Source of the DNA: Sphingomonas aracearum
Lineage (GTDB): Bacteria; Pseudomonadota; Alphaproteobacteria; Sphingomonadales; Sphingomonadaceae
Length of the DNA: 64,000 nucleotides
Assembly: GCF_003345355.1 (NCBI RefSeq)
Contig: NZ_QQNB01000001.1
Coordinates: 496,001-560,000 of the forward strand
Direction of reading: 5' to 3'
A program made the position numbers and the translations under genes. The notes under the pieces are model-generated. The model saw only the letters and a list, made by a program, of their open reading frames with translations, was not told the origin of the DNA and searched no databases. This document shows positions 9,559-19,977 of this stretch, in pieces (positions within the stretch are counted from its first letter, which is position 1; each line of letters starts with the position of its first letter).

Positions 9559-10732
9559 ACGCGGCGGCCAGTTCGACATGGGTGGACCAGCGGAACTGGC
9601 CCACCGGCACCACCCAGTCGAGCCGGAACCCGCCTTCGCACAGAACCTTCGCATCGCGCGCGAAGCTGCCGGGATTGCAGGAGATATAGGCGATCCTCGG
9701 CACGCGCGACGCGGCAAGCTGTACCACCTGCTCGCGCGCGCCGGCACGCGGCGGGTCGAGCACCACGGCCTCGAAACGGTCGAGCTCCGCGGTGGTGAGC
9801 GGGCGGCGGAACAGGTCGCGATGCTCGGGGAACACCGGCCGCCCCGCTCCGGCGGCCTTCAGCGCGAAGATCGCATCGCGCGCGCCTTCGCCGGCATAGA
9901 CCTTGCCGGGCAAGGACAGGGCGAACGTGCCCAGGCCGGCGAACAGGTCCGCGGTCAGCCGCGCCGAACCGATCGCCTCGCGTGCCGCCGCGACCAGCGC
10001 CGCCTCGCCTTCGGGCGTCGCCTGAAGGAAGCTCGCCGGCGGCAGCGGCACCGGCACCCCGCCGAGCGTGATCGTCACCGGCTGCGGCTCCCAGCGAACC
10101 TCCACGCCGTGGCCGGGATCAACCGCGAAGCGGGCGACGCCATTCGCCTCGGCAAAGGCGCTGATCGCCTCCGCTGCCTCCAGGCCCTCCGCGGCCAGAC
10201 CCTCCACCAGCACGTCCGGCCCCTGATCGGAAAGCGTCAGGTGCACGCGCGCCCTGCCCTTCAGGAAGCGGCCGAGCAGCCGCCGCAACGGCGCCACCAG
10301 CGCGAACAGGCGCGGATCGAGGATCCAGCATTCCTGCAGGTCGATCAGCGCATGGCTGTTCTCGACATTGAAGCCGAGCAGCACGCGCCCGCCCTTCCGC
10401 TCGGCGCCCAGTGTCGCCCGCCGCCGGGTGCGCGGTGGAGAGAGTGCCGGCGGCCGGATCGGCGCGGCGAGCCCCTGCCCTTCCAGCGCGTTGGCGAGGC
10501 GATCGTGCAGGAACTGCGCCCAGCTCTCCTCGTCCAGATGCTGGAGCTGGCATCCGCCGCATTCCGGAAAGTGGCGGCAGGGCGGCGCCTGATGGTGCGG
10601 TCCCGGCGTCACGCTGCCGTCCGGGGCAAGCACGTCGCCCGGCGCGGCGAATGCCGCATGGCGTCCGTCGCCGGCGACGCCGTCGCCGCGCGCCGCGACG
10701 CGCAGGATCGTATCGGCTTCGCTCACAGGCAC
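9530..10732 (-). CDS. Class I SAM-dependent RNA uracil-C5 methyltransferase (TrmA/RlmD family)
   Basis: 400 residues. It has an iron-sulfur type cysteine cluster ([15 protein letters not shown] near residue 52), the SAM-binding [14 protein letters not shown], the DPPRAG motif, and the catalytic Cys in [12 protein letters not shown]. This is the RumA/RlmD-TrmA fold that makes 5-methyluridine in 23S rRNA or tRNA; sequence alone does not settle which RNA. It overlaps the nnr gene by 10 bases and is probably in the same transcript. Confidence 0.88.
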   Translation of the reverse strand: MPVSEADTILRVAARGDGVAGDGRHAAFAAPGDVLAPDGSVTPGPHHQAPPCRHFPECGGCQLQHLDEESWAQFLHDRLANALEGQGLAAPIRPPALSPPRTRRRATLGAERKGGRVLLGFNVENSHALIDLQECWILDPRLFALVAPLRRLLGRFLKGRARVHLTLSDQGPDVLVEGLAAEGLEAAEAISAFAEANGVARFAVDPGHGVEVRWEPQPVTITLGGVPVPLPPASFLQATPEGEAALVAAAREAIGSARLTADLFAGLGTFALSLPGKVYAGEGARDAIFALKAAGAGRPVFPEHRDLFRRPLTTAELDRFEAVVLDPPRAGAREQVVQLAASRVPRIAYISCNPGSFARDAKVLCEGGFRLDWVVPVGQFRWSTHVELAAAFSRPDSPPA

Positions 10733-12159
10733 TCCCCCAATGCGCCGGGCAGGGCGTTCGCCAGATCATCCGCGATGAAGCAACCTGCCAGCCGCCGGGC
10801 GGCCGCAGCATGGAGCCACACGCCCGCCGACGCTGCCTCCCTTGGCGCATGCGGTCGCTGCGCCAGCATGGTCGCGATCGTGCCCGCAAGAACATCGCCG
10901 GTGCCCGCCACCGACAGCCAGGAACTGGCGCCCGTGGAAACATCGGCAAGGCCATCGGGCTGCGCCACCACGGTGTCCGGCCCCTTGAACACCACCACCG
11001 CGCCACTCTCCCGCGCGGCGGCCTGCGCATGGGCGATCTTGCTGCCCTCGCCCTCCCCGAACAGCGCGGCGAACTCGCCCGCATGTGGGGTCAACACGGT
11101 TGCCGCCTTTCGCTCGCGCAACCGGGCGAGATCGAGCAGGTGCAGCGCGTCGCCGTCGATCACCAGCGGCCGATCGCTCGCCAGCGCCACCTCCAGCTTC
11201 TCCCGCGCGCGGTCGTCGCGCCCGAGACCGGGGCCGATCACGGCCGCGCCGATCCGCTTGTCGTCGAGGGCATCGGCGCTCCACCGCCGCCGGACGATCG
11301 CATGCGGCCGTTGCGGCAGCCCACCGGTAAGCAACTGCACATAGCCCGCGCCGGCACGGTAAGCGGCAAGCGCGGCCAGTTCGCTCGCGCCGTGCATCGG
11401 GCCGGATACCACCGTCACCATCCCGCGACTGAACTTGTGCGACCAGGGTTCGGGTCGCGCGATCCGCGGCCGCGCGATCGTCTCCACGGCGCTGACGTCG
11501 GTGCGCGGCGCGGAGATCCGATCGAGGCCAAGCCCAAGGTCGAGCAGACGGACGGCGCCGCACTGCTTCGCGCCGGGCTGAAGGACGTGCGCCGGCTTCA
11601 GCGCGCCCAGCGCAAGCGTCAGGTCGTGCTCCGCCGTGGAAAGCGGGCCGCCCAGCTCCGCGCCCGTGTCGGTATCGAGCCCGCTCGGCAGATCGACGGC
11701 GATCGACAATCGCGCGAAGCTCGCCAGCGCCTGCATCGCCCGGCCGACATCGCCCTCGAGCGGCCGCGACAGCCCCGTTCCGAACACAGCGTCGACCACG
11801 ACCGGAGCATGGGCGGCGTCCTCGGGCAGCCCCGCCGGGAACGACTCCACCGGCCCGGTCCATTGCGCACGCGCTGCCTGCGCCGCAGCGGTCTTCGGTT
11901 CGCCCAGCGCCGCCACGCGCACCGGGTGACCGGCCCGGGCCAGCGTCGCCGCCGCGACATAGCCGTCGCCGCCATTGTTGCCGGGGCCGCACAACACCAG
12001 CACTTCGGCCCCCGCCGCCAGCCGGCGCACCGCCGCCGCCACGCCCTCGCCGGCGCGCTGCATCAGGCTCTCGACGCTGGCCCCGGCCGCGATCGCGCGC
12101 TCTTCCGCGGCACGCATCTGCGCCGCGGTGAGCACGGGCTGCCCGTCGATCGGCATCAT
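10723..12159 (-). CDS. nnr: Bifunctional NAD(P)H-hydrate epimerase / ADP-dependent dehydratase
   Basis: Repairs damaged NAD(P)H hydrates. 478 residues in two domains: an N-terminal YjeF_N epimerase (start TAAQMRAAEERAIAAG, then VLCGPGNNGGDGYVAAATLA) and a C-terminal ribokinase-like dehydratase (LTPHAGEFAALFGE, VAGTGDVLAGTIATMLAQ). It overlaps the upstream lipoprotein gene by ATGA and the downstream methyltransferase by 10 bases, so it sits in a tightly coupled run. Confidence 0.94.
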   Translation of the reverse strand: MMPIDGQPVLTAAQMRAAEERAIAAGASVESLMQRAGEGVAAAVRRLAAGAEVLVLCGPGNNGGDGYVAAATLARAGHPVRVAALGEPKTAAAQAARAQWTGPVESFPAGLPEDAAHAPVVVDAVFGTGLSRPLEGDVGRAMQALASFARLSIAVDLPSGLDTDTGAELGGPLSTAEHDLTLALGALKPAHVLQPGAKQCGAVRLLDLGLGLDRISAPRTDVSAVETIARPRIARPEPWSHKFSRGMVTVVSGPMHGASELAALAAYRAGAGYVQLLTGGLPQRPHAIVRRRWSADALDDKRIGAAVIGPGLGRDDRAREKLEVALASDRPLVIDGDALHLLDLARLRERKAATVLTPHAGEFAALFGEGEGSKIAHAQAAARESGAVVVFKGPDTVVAQPDGLADVSTGASSWLSVAGTGDVLAGTIATMLAQRPHAPREAASAGVWLHAAAARRLAGCFIADDLANALPGALGECL

Positions 12160-12560
12160 CGCGCGCCTGCCTTCACCGTCGCGGGAAGTTCGTAGCGCGC
12201 GTTACCAAGGGCGACCTCGATCCGGCCGGCGTCGAGCACGCGCACCCTCGCCGGCTCTGCGCCATCGGCCGCCACCACGCCGCGGCCATCGCGCGTCACC
12301 AGCAGGCGGCGGAACGCGCCGCCGGGGTGGCGCAGGGTCAGCAGCAGGCCTTGCTGCCCGCGCTCCTGGTCGACCGTGCAGACGGGTTCCAGTTGCGCGC
12401 CGCCCTCGGCGCACGGCACGCGCCCGTCCGCTGCGTTGCGCGCTGTTGCCGGCTGCACGCCAGGGGCAGTCGAATTCTCGGCGATCTGGTTGCTGGCCCC
12501 CTGCCCGCCGCAGCCGGCGAGCAGGAGAACGGCGATCGTGCTAGATATCCGCGTAGACAT
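12156..12560 (-). CDS. Small lipoprotein of unknown function
   Basis: 134 residues starting [20 protein letters not shown]: a signal peptide with lipobox LLAGC, so a lipid-anchored envelope protein. The mature part has two conserved-looking Cys (VPCAEGG and EPVCTVD) and beta-rich sequence. The start at 12560 lies inside the 3' end of ilvD (20-base overlap); an upstream ATG would precede the signal peptide with 30 Arg-rich residues and is rejected. I do not recognise the family. Confidence 0.75.
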   Translation of the reverse strand: MSTRISSTIAVLLLAGCGGQGASNQIAENSTAPGVQPATARNAADGRVPCAEGGAQLEPVCTVDQERGQQGLLLTLRHPGGAFRRLLVTRDGRGVVAADGAEPARVRVLDAGRIEVALGNARYELPATVKAGAR

Positions 12561-14262
12561 GCGTTTCGGTAGCGGCTCCGGGGTGCGTAATCGCGCCCTT
12601 GTAGGCCGGACCGACCGTTTTCGCATAGCGCCAGAGTGCGCCGGACCCATAGTCGTTCGTGCGCGGCTGCCAGCGCGCGCGCCGCTCGGCGATCACCGCG
12701 TCCGCCACCAGAAGGTCGATCGTGCCTGCCTCCGCATCGATGCGGATCGTGTCGCCATCCTCGATCAGGGCGATCGGGCCGCCCTCCGCCGCCTCCGGGC
12801 CGACATGGCCGATGCAGAAGCCGCGGGTGCCGCCGGAGAAGCGGCCATCGGTGATGAGCGCCACCTTCTCGCCCATGCCGAGGCCATAGAGCGCCGCGGT
12901 GGTGGACAGCATCTCGCGCATGCCCGGACCGCCCTTCGGCCCTTCGTAGCGGATGACGATCACTTCGCCTTCGTTGATCGCGCGGCCCTCAACGGCGGCA
13001 AAGGCGTCCTCCTCGCAGTCGAAGCAGTGCGCCGGCCCCTCGAACTGCAGCCGGTGCATGCCCGCGACCTTCACGATCGCACCGTCCGGCGCCAGGCTGC
13101 CGCGAAGGCCGACCACGCCGCCGGTCGGGGTGATCGGCGTCTTCACGTCGTAGATCACCTTCTGATCCGGGTTCCAGGTGATCTCGTCGATATTCTCGGC
13201 CAGCGTGCGCCCGGTCACCGTCCGGCACTCGCCATGCAGGTAGCCGCCCGCCAGCAGGGTCTTCATCAGCATGTAGACGCCGCCCGCCTCGTGCATGTCC
13301 CTGGCGACATAGCGGCCGCCGGGCTTGAGATCGGCGATATAAGGCGTCGTCTTGAAGATCTCGGCGACGTCGAACAGGTCGAAGTCGATGCCGGCCTCGC
13401 TGGCCATCGCCGGCAGGTGCAGCGCCCCGTTGGTCGACCCGCCCGTCGCCGCCACCACCCGTGCGGCATTCTCGAACGCTTCGCGCGTGCAGATGTCGCG
13501 CGGACGCAGGTTCAGCCGCAGGAGCTCCATCACCTGCGCGCCCGCGGCATGCGCCACCTGTTCGCGGCTGGCATAAGGAGCGGGCGCCATGTTGCTGTTC
13601 GGCAGGGACAATCCGATCGCCTCGGCGACACAGGCCATGGTGTTGGCGGTGAACTGCCCGCCGCACGCTCCGGCGCTGGGACAGGCGACCTTTTCCAGTT
13701 CATGCACCTCCGACAGCGGGCAGGCGCCGGCGGCATAGCGGCCGACCACCTCGAACACGTCCACCACCGTCACATCGCGGTCGTGGAAGCGGCCGGGCAG
13801 GATCGAGCCGCCGTACACGAAGATCGACGGCACGTTCAGCCGCAGCATCGCCATCATCATGCCCGGCAGCGACTTGTCGCAGCCGGCAAAGCCGACCAGC
13901 GCGTCATAGCAGTGGCCGCGCACCGAAAGCTCGACGGAATCGGCGATCACCTCGCGGCTGACCAGCGACGATTTCATCCCCTGGTGCCCCATGGCGATGC
14001 CATCGGTCACGGTGATGGTGTTGAAGCGCCGGGGCATGCCGCCCGCCGCGATCACGCCCTGTCGCGCCACGTCCGCCTGCGCATCGAGCGTGATGTTGCA
14101 CGGCGCGCTGTCGTTCCCGGCGGACGCCACCGCGACGAACGGCTTGGCGATGTCCTCCTCCGGGATGCCCATGGCATAATAATAGCTGCGATGCGGGGCG
14201 CGTTCGGGACCCACCGAGACATGGCGGCTGGGCAGGCGGGACTTGTCGTAGGCTTGGCTCAT
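12541..14262 (-). CDS. ilvD: Dihydroxy-acid dehydratase
   Basis: Third enzyme of valine/isoleucine synthesis and source of 2-keto acids for leucine and pantothenate. 573 residues with the iron-sulfur cysteines in [27 protein letters not shown] and [17 protein letters not shown], in the IlvD/Edd order. The gene starts nine bases after the amidohydrolase-like stop and its end overlaps the lipoprotein start. Confidence 0.97.
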   Translation of the reverse strand: MSQAYDKSRLPSRHVSVGPERAPHRSYYYAMGIPEEDIAKPFVAVASAGNDSAPCNITLDAQADVARQGVIAAGGMPRRFNTITVTDGIAMGHQGMKSSLVSREVIADSVELSVRGHCYDALVGFAGCDKSLPGMMMAMLRLNVPSIFVYGGSILPGRFHDRDVTVVDVFEVVGRYAAGACPLSEVHELEKVACPSAGACGGQFTANTMACVAEAIGLSLPNSNMAPAPYASREQVAHAAGAQVMELLRLNLRPRDICTREAFENAARVVAATGGSTNGALHLPAMASEAGIDFDLFDVAEIFKTTPYIADLKPGGRYVARDMHEAGGVYMLMKTLLAGGYLHGECRTVTGRTLAENIDEITWNPDQKVIYDVKTPITPTGGVVGLRGSLAPDGAIVKVAGMHRLQFEGPAHCFDCEEDAFAAVEGRAINEGEVIVIRYEGPKGGPGMREMLSTTAALYGLGMGEKVALITDGRFSGGTRGFCIGHVGPEAAEGGPIALIEDGDTIRIDAEAGTIDLLVADAVIAERRARWQPRTNDYGSGALWRYAKTVGPAYKGAITHPGAATETHVYADI

Positions 14263-14271
14263 GGCGAACGC

Positions 14272-15027
14272 CTATTGCGCAGAACGTTCGTTTTCCACAA
14301 GTCTATTGCGTATCGCCACGATCATGGGCCCGAGCAAGGCTGCCCAGCGGGCGACGCCCTCCGGTTCGGCGATCAGGTCGTTGCGAACCTCGATCGATAC
14401 CGAGGGAATGCCGTTCGCCTCGCCATGCCGGTTCAGCGTCGTGTTCAGCGTCCGGCCCGAATAGGGCTGGTTATCGCCGGCCGGGATATCCGCTTGGCGC
14501 AGCAGCTCCAGCATCACCCGCGCCGCGCGCGCATCGCGATTGTAGAGGATGCCGACATGCCATGGCCGGACGCCCGGCACCGTCTCCAGCTCCCGCGTGA
14601 AGCTGTGGATCGCGACGATCAGGGTGGGCCGCCATTCCCGCACGGCCTGCGCCACGGCGCGATGGTAGGGCCGGTGGAGAGTGCGCAGCCGCCCGGCCAC
14701 GTCCGCCCCGCGATTGCCGGCGATGACGTGTCCGTCGCTTTCCACCGGCACGAGGTGCGGATGGTCGGGCGGACGGTGCAGATCGATCACCAGCCGCGAC
14801 ACATGGCCCAGCACCGCCGGCGCGTGCAGGGCCGCGGACAGCGCGCGGGTGAGCGGTTCCGCGCCGATATCCACCGCGATGTGCCTGGCCATCAGGTCCG
14901 GCGCGACGCCCAGGTCCACACCGGGCGGCACCGCGGCGGAGGCATGGTCGCACAGCAGCAGCACGCCGCCGGGTTCTCCGCGCAGCTGCACGGGGCTCAC
15001 GTCAGCACCGACGAAAGGCACCACCAT
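14272..15027 (-). CDS. N-formylglutamate amidohydrolase family protein
   Basis: About 250 residues. The motif LLLCDHASAAVPPG near the start, IDLHRPPDHPHLVPVESDG, the His-rich LIVAIHSFTREL and SIEVRNDLI near the end are typical of the FGase/HutG-like hydrolase family. Substrate is not certain: there are no hut genes here. The ATG at 15027 overlaps the ispE end by 31 bases; a GTG at 15000 that overlaps the ispE stop by four bases (GTGA) is an equally good start. Part of the minus-strand operon. Confidence 0.8.
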   Translation of the reverse strand: MVVPFVGADVSPVQLRGEPGGVLLLCDHASAAVPPGVDLGVAPDLMARHIAVDIGAEPLTRALSAALHAPAVLGHVSRLVIDLHRPPDHPHLVPVESDGHVIAGNRGADVAGRLRTLHRPYHRAVAQAVREWRPTLIVAIHSFTRELETVPGVRPWHVGILYNRDARAARVMLELLRQADIPAGDNQPYSGRTLNTTLNRHGEANGIPSVSIEVRNDLIAEPEGVARWAALLGPMIVAIRNRLVENERSAQ

Positions 15028-15824
15028 TCCGGTCGGCAGGAGGCGATCGACGCCCGCGCGGCATCGCGCGCCGCCACCCCGTCGAACAGGGCGAAACAGG
15101 TCGCCCCGGACCCCGACATGCGGACGAGCCGCGCGCCGGCCATCCCTGTCAGCTCGGCCAGCACCGCGTCGATCTCCGGCGCCAGCAAGCGAGCCGGCGG
15201 CTCCAGGTCGTTGCGTCCGGCCAGCGCGGCGGCGAGCGGATCGCCCGGCGGGATCGGTCCCGCGTCCGCCCCGCTCCAGGCCCGGAAGACCGATGCGGTC
15301 GACACCGCGACGCCGGGATTGACCAGCAGCACCGGGGTTCCCGCCAGACCATCGCTCGGCGTCAGCACCTCGCCCCGCCCCCGGCCCAGGGCGGTGCGGC
15401 CGAGCAAACAGGCCGGCACGTCGGAACCGAGGGCCAGCGCCGCATCGAACAGGCGCCGGTCGTCGCGTGCGATCCCGTGGCGCCGGGCCAGCGCGCGCAG
15501 CGTGGCGGCGGCATCCGCCGATCCGCCGCCGATGCCCGATGCGATCGGCAACCGCTTGACGAGGGTCAGCGCCGCCCGATCGGGCACGCCGAACGTCTCC
15601 GCGAACAGGGCGGCCGCGCGCACCACGAGATTGTCGGCGCCGGAGTCCAGACCACCCGCGAACGGGCCCTCGATCACCAGTCCGGGCGGGCCATCTTCCA
15701 GCGTCACCGTGTCGCCATCGGCGAGAAAGGCGAACAGGGTTTCGAGTTCGTGATAGCCGTCCGAGCGGCGGGCGCGGATATGGAGGGCCAGGTTGATCTT
15801 GGCCGGCGCCGTCTCCACGATCAC
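14997..15824 (-). CDS. ispE: 4-diphosphocytidyl-2-C-methyl-D-erythritol kinase
   Basis: GHMP kinase of the non-mevalonate isoprenoid pathway; dxs for the first step of the same pathway lies about 10 kb away. 275 residues, starting at a GTG that overlaps the stop of the preceding TPR gene (GTGA). Motifs: ETAPAKINLALHIRARRSDG, DGYHELETLF, and the ATP loop LPIASGIGGGSADAAATLRA. A longer in-frame extension upstream is antisense-like and excluded. Confidence 0.95.
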   Translation of the reverse strand: MIVETAPAKINLALHIRARRSDGYHELETLFAFLADGDTVTLEDGPPGLVIEGPFAGGLDSGADNLVVRAAALFAETFGVPDRAALTLVKRLPIASGIGGGSADAAATLRALARRHGIARDDRRLFDAALALGSDVPACLLGRTALGRGRGEVLTPSDGLAGTPVLLVNPGVAVSTASVFRAWSGADAGPIPPGDPLAAALAGRNDLEPPARLLAPEIDAVLAELTGMAGARLVRMSGSGATCFALFDGVAARDAARASIASCRPEWWCLSSVLT

Positions 15825-17404
15825 CGGCGGCGGCTCTTCGGCAGACCGTCCGCGATCTTGTCGGCGAGCCGCTGCAGGTCGGGCGCCTCGGCCACGCTGC
15901 GCGCCGCCCGCCAGGCATAGCGCGCCTCGAACCGCCGGCCGAGCGACCAGTAAGCGTCGCCCAGATGCTCGGCAATGGTGGCATTCTCCGGCTCGCCGCG
16001 CGCCGCCTGCTCCAGCAACGGCACGGCGCGGGCCGCGTCGCCGCGACGGTAATAGGCCCAGGCGAGCGAATCGGTGATCGAGGGGTCGCCCGGCCTCAAC
16101 CGGCTGGCCTGTTCCAGCATCGCCAGCGCCGCTGCCGGGTCGCCGCCATGCTCCAGCCGCGCATAGCCGAGATAGTTGAGCACCACCGGCTCCTGCGGCG
16201 CGAGCGCGAGCGCATGGAGCAGCGCTTCCTCGCCGCGCTTCCAGTCGCCGCCCTGTTCCAGCGCGCCGCCCAGTTGCAGCCACCGGGTCCAGCCCCCGTC
16301 CGCCGGAGAGCGCTTGATCGCCGCCCGGTACGCCTTTGCCGCCTCGTCGAACCTGCCTGCCTCGACCAGCAGGTCGCCGTAGCGCGCGAGATCATCCGCC
16401 GGGGCGCCCTTCCCCTCGGCGCGGGACTTGGCCCAGACAAGCGCCCGCGCGCGCTCCCCGGCGTGGCGCAGGACCGCGATCTGCGCTTCCTCTGCCAGGG
16501 CGCGGAAGGGGCTGGAGGCGGGCACCTCCGCCAGCACGGCCAGCGCCTGATCGGTGACGTCCTCCTTCGCCAGCGCCTGCGCCAGCAGGATGCGCGCGCG
16601 ATCGTTGGCCGGCTCCGCCAGCAGCGCGGCGCGCGTCAGCGCCACGGCAAACGGCCCCGTATTGCCGCCGGCGATGTCGGCTGCGAGCCGGGTGAACAGC
16701 CGCGACAGGCCGAAACTGCCCGACGCGCGCACGCCGCCGTCCGCCAGACTCTCCCGCAGCCGCTCCACCACCGGATCGTCGCCATCCAGCAAGGTGCGGG
16801 CGAGGTCCATCTCCCCCCGCCCGGCAAGCAGTTGCGCGGCCGCCTGGCGCAGGTCCGGCTCGCCCGCATCGGCGCGGAGCGCGGTCTGCACGGCCGCCAT
16901 GCCCTCCGCGGTGCGTCCGGCGGCGATCAGCAGCAGCGCCCGCGTCTGGACGCCATAGCGGTCCGCAAGCGGGTTGCCCTTGGCGCGCGCCAGCACCGCA
17001 AACGGATCGCGCCCTGCGTCAAGCGCCGCCCAGGCCTCCACGCTCGGCACCAACACCGCGAACGGCCCCTTGGCCATGAGCGCGGTTCCGATCCGCAACT
17101 GCGCCGCATCGTGCTTGCGCATGCCTTCCGCCGCGAACAACAGGCCGGCATCGGCGGGGGCGGCACCGGCCGCCTGCAAGGCCTGCGCGGCACGGAACGC
17201 AAGGATATAGTCGCCCGCGTCCAGTGCCTCGCGATAGGCCCGTCCCGCGATCACCGCATTGCCGGGCTCGGCGTCCAGCGCCTCGCCATAGCCCCGGGCC
17301 GCCACCACGACGGCGCCGTCGCCCTCCGCGGCGCGGGCACGGGCGAAGGCGGTGAGCGTCGCATCCGCCCAGGCCGGCGCCGGGCCGGCCACGCCCGCGA
17401 TCAC
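15821..17404 (-). CDS. TPR-repeat protein, probably exported
   Basis: 527 residues of helical TPR-like repeats, densest in the C-terminal half (ALALAPQEPVVLNYLGYARL, AAALAMLEQASRLRPGDPSI, AVPLLEQAARGEPENATI). The start is a GTG 19 bases after the etfQO stop and gives a short signal-like segment (IAGVAGPAPAWA); the codons just upstream (RFLLGLF) would complete a normal signal peptide but contain no start codon, so the true start is unclear. Its end is coupled to ispE by GTGA. Role unknown. Confidence 0.8.
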   Translation of the reverse strand: MIAGVAGPAPAWADATLTAFARARAAEGDGAVVVAARGYGEALDAEPGNAVIAGRAYREALDAGDYILAFRAAQALQAAGAAPADAGLLFAAEGMRKHDAAQLRIGTALMAKGPFAVLVPSVEAWAALDAGRDPFAVLARAKGNPLADRYGVQTRALLLIAAGRTAEGMAAVQTALRADAGEPDLRQAAAQLLAGRGEMDLARTLLDGDDPVVERLRESLADGGVRASGSFGLSRLFTRLAADIAGGNTGPFAVALTRAALLAEPANDRARILLAQALAKEDVTDQALAVLAEVPASSPFRALAEEAQIAVLRHAGERARALVWAKSRAEGKGAPADDLARYGDLLVEAGRFDEAAKAYRAAIKRSPADGGWTRWLQLGGALEQGGDWKRGEEALLHALALAPQEPVVLNYLGYARLEHGGDPAAALAMLEQASRLRPGDPSITDSLAWAYYRRGDAARAVPLLEQAARGEPENATIAEHLGDAYWSLGRRFEARYAWRAARSVAEAPDLQRLADKIADGLPKSRRR

Positions 17405-17423
17405 GAACAGGCCGAGGAGGAAC

Positions 17424-19085
17424 CTACATGTTGGGATAGTTCGGGCCTCCGCCGCCTTCCGGCACCACCCAGTTGATGTTCTGGGTGGGATCCTTGATGT
17501 CGCACGTCTTGCAGTGGACGCAGTTCTGGGCGTTGATGACGAACTTGGGATCGCCCGTCTCCTCGCCCACGATCTCGTACACGCCGGCCGGGCAATAACG
17601 CTGTGCCGGCTCGTCGTACAACGGCAGATCGTATTTCACCGGCACGTCCGGATCGCGCAGGGTGAGGTGGACCGGCTGGTCCTCCTCATGATTGGTGTTC
17701 GAGAGGAACACCGAGGAAAGCCGGTCGAAGGTCAGCACCCCGTCGGCCTTGGGATAGTCGATCTTCTTGACCATGTCCTTGCGCCACAAGGTCTCATGGT
17801 CGGGATGATGGCGCATGGTGAAGGGCATCCTGAGCCCGAAATGCTCGAGCCACATGGTGATGCCGGCGAGGCCCGAGCCGACGAAATCGCCGAACTTCTT
17901 CACCAGCGGCACCACGTTGCGGACGATCGACAGCTCCTTCTTGACCCAGCTCGTCTCGAACGCCTCCGGATAGGCGGCCAGTTCGTCGGCCGAGCGCCCG
18001 GCCGCCACCGCGGCAAAGGCGGCCTCGGCGGCCATCATGCCCGTCTTCATCGCCGTGTGCGTGCCCTTGATCCGCGGCACGTTGAGGAAACCGGCACTGT
18101 CGCCGATCAGCGCGCCGCCCGGGAAGACGAGCTTGGGGATCGACTGCAGCCCGCCATCCGAAATCGCGCGCGCGCCATAGGAGACGCGCTTGGCACCCTT
18201 CAGGATCGCGGCGATCTCCGGATGCGTCTTCCAGCGCTGCATCTCTCCGAACGGCGAGAGATACGGGTTGGTGTAGTTGAGCCAGGTCACGAAGCCGAGG
18301 CTCACCTGCCCGTTCGCCTGGTGATACAGCCAGCCGCCGCCGTTGGAGCCCTCCGTCTCGGTCAGCGGCCAGCCCTGCGTGTGGATCACGCGGCCCGGCT
18401 TGTGCAGCGCCGGATCGATGTCCCAAAGCTCCTTCACGCCGATGCCGTAGACCTGCGGGTCGCAGTCGCGGCGCAGGTCGAAGATGCGCTGCACCTCCTT
18501 GGTCAGGTGCCCGCGGCAACCTTCGGCGAAGAAGGTGTACTTGGCATGCAGCTCCAGCCCCGGCTGGTAGTCCGGCTTGTGCGTGCCGTCGCGCGCCACG
18601 CCCATGTCGCCGGTCGCCACGCCCTTCACCGAGCCGTCCTCGTTGAACAGCACTTCGGCGGCGGCGAAGCCGGGGAAGATCTCGACGCCCAGCTCCTCGG
18701 CCTTGCCCGCGAGCCAGCGGCACAGATTCCCGAGCGAGCCCGTATAGGTGCCCTTGTTGTGCAGGAAGGGCGGCGTCCACAGGTGCGGCAACACCGTCTT
18801 GCGCTTCCTGGTGAGCACCCAGTGCAGGTTCTCCGTCACCGGCACCTCGGCCAGCGGGCACCCATCGTCCCGCCAGTCGGGCAGCAGCTCGTCCAGGCTC
18901 TGCGGATCGATCACGGCGCCGGACAGGATATGCGCGCCGACCTCCGAGCCCTTTTCCAGCACGCAGACGGACAGCTCCTGCCCGCCCTCGTTCGCCAGTT
19001 GCTTCAGCCGGATCGCCGCGGACAGGCCGGCAGGCCCGGCGCCGACGATCACGACGTCGTACGGCATGGATTCGCGTTCGCTCAT
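17424..19085 (-). CDS. Electron transfer flavoprotein-ubiquinone oxidoreductase
   Basis: Membrane-associated FAD and 4Fe-4S enzyme that passes electrons from ETF (fatty acid and amino acid oxidation) to ubiquinone. About 553 residues: N-terminal FAD motif DVVIVGAGPAGLSAAIRL and a C-terminal ferredoxin-type cluster with the cysteines in YCPAGVYEI and NCVHCKTCDIKDPTQNINW. GGGAG lies before two adjacent ATGs; the second (MSERES) has the better spacing. First gene of the minus-strand run. Confidence 0.95.
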   Translation of the reverse strand: MSERESMPYDVVIVGAGPAGLSAAIRLKQLANEGGQELSVCVLEKGSEVGAHILSGAVIDPQSLDELLPDWRDDGCPLAEVPVTENLHWVLTRKRKTVLPHLWTPPFLHNKGTYTGSLGNLCRWLAGKAEELGVEIFPGFAAAEVLFNEDGSVKGVATGDMGVARDGTHKPDYQPGLELHAKYTFFAEGCRGHLTKEVQRIFDLRRDCDPQVYGIGVKELWDIDPALHKPGRVIHTQGWPLTETEGSNGGGWLYHQANGQVSLGFVTWLNYTNPYLSPFGEMQRWKTHPEIAAILKGAKRVSYGARAISDGGLQSIPKLVFPGGALIGDSAGFLNVPRIKGTHTAMKTGMMAAEAAFAAVAAGRSADELAAYPEAFETSWVKKELSIVRNVVPLVKKFGDFVGSGLAGITMWLEHFGLRMPFTMRHHPDHETLWRKDMVKKIDYPKADGVLTFDRLSSVFLSNTNHEEDQPVHLTLRDPDVPVKYDLPLYDEPAQRYCPAGVYEIVGEETGDPKFVINAQNCVHCKTCDIKDPTQNINWVVPEGGGGPNYPNM

Positions 19086-19212
19086 CATCACACTCCCAGT
19101 GGACGCCGGCTCGTTTCGCGCGCGTATCCGTCGCGCGGCGGCCACGTCCCGTCTGGCAAACCCGTGCCAGTGAATTGACGGGCGCGTCAACATCCCCTTG
19201 TGTGTTCCGGCA

Positions 19213-19977
19213 ATGGGGGCGGATCAAAATCTTGATTGGCGTGCGGCCGCGGCCAGCCTGATCGGCTGGTGGCAGGAGGCCGGCGTCGAATATCTGGCGG
19301 ACGAGAGCCCGCGCGACTGGTTCGCGGCTCCTCCGCCGGCGCCGCAGCCGCAGCCCTCGGCGCCTGCGGAAGGCTCGCCTGACCCCGTGGCGGCGCCAAC
19401 TGCGCTTGCGCCGCTGCCCGCCACGCGGGACGCGTTCACCGCGTGGCGCCTGTCCGATGCAGCGCCCGAAGCCCGCTGGCCCGGTCGCCCGCTGGCGCCG
19501 ACGGGAGCGGCAGGCGCGGCGTTGATGATTCTGCTGGATCAGCCGGAGCGGGAGGATGCGGAATCGGGCCAGTTGCTCAGCGGGGCGGCCGGGCGCCTGT
19601 TCGATCGCATGCTGGCCGCGATCGGGCTGGATCGCTCGGCCGTGTACCTCGCCTCCGTGGCCACCGTGCGCCCCGCCGCCGGCCGCGTCTTTCCGGAGGT
19701 CGCCGCCGACCTTCAGGCGATCGCCCGCCACCATGTCGCTCTCGCGGCGCCGCGGCGGCTGCTGCTTATGGGCGATGCGGCAAGCCGTGCCATACTGTCG
19801 ACGACCAGCTCCGAAGCACGGGGCGGTTTACGCGCCGTTAACCTAGAAAACGGACAAGCGGCAGTGGAGGTAGCGGCAGTGGCAACATACCATCCGCGCT
19901 TCCTGCTCGACCGGCCCGCCTGCAAGGCGGATGCCTGGCGAGACCTGCAGATGGTGATCAGGGGACTGCAACCGTGA
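19213..19977 (+). CDS. Uracil-DNA glycosylase superfamily protein lacking iron-sulfur cysteines
   Basis: 254 residues. The C-terminal 150 follow the family 4/5 UDG pattern: LLDQPEREDAESGQLLSGAAGRLFDRML in place of the usual GEAPG-ED-G-PFVG-AG-L, then LYLASVATVRPAAGR where the usual motif has a Cys (N-xx-KCRP), and ATYHPRFLLDRP matching the YHPS-xLL motif. The four cluster cysteines of family 4 enzymes are missing, so it may be a divergent or inactive member. The first 80 residues are Ala/Pro-rich. Divergent from etfQO; overlaps the next gene by GTGA. Confidence 0.75.
   Translation: MGADQNLDWRAAAASLIGWWQEAGVEYLADESPRDWFAAPPPAPQPQPSAPAEGSPDPVAAPTALAPLPATRDAFTAWRLSDAAPEARWPGRPLAPTGAAGAALMILLDQPEREDAESGQLLSGAAGRLFDRMLAAIGLDRSAVYLASVATVRPAAGRVFPEVAADLQAIARHHVALAAPRRLLLMGDAASRAILSTTSSEARGGLRAVNLENGQAAVEVAAVATYHPRFLLDRPACKADAWRDLQMVIRGLQP

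Noticed and set aside
12376..15753. 1125-codon plus-strand open frame
   Set aside because: Covers ilvD, the amidohydrolase and ispE on the other strand; composition (Arg, His, Asp) is typical of a GC-rich shadow.
14272..15984. Long minus-strand frame that would fuse the amidohydrolase to upstream sequence
   Set aside because: The upstream part is ispE in another frame; family homology begins only near 15027.
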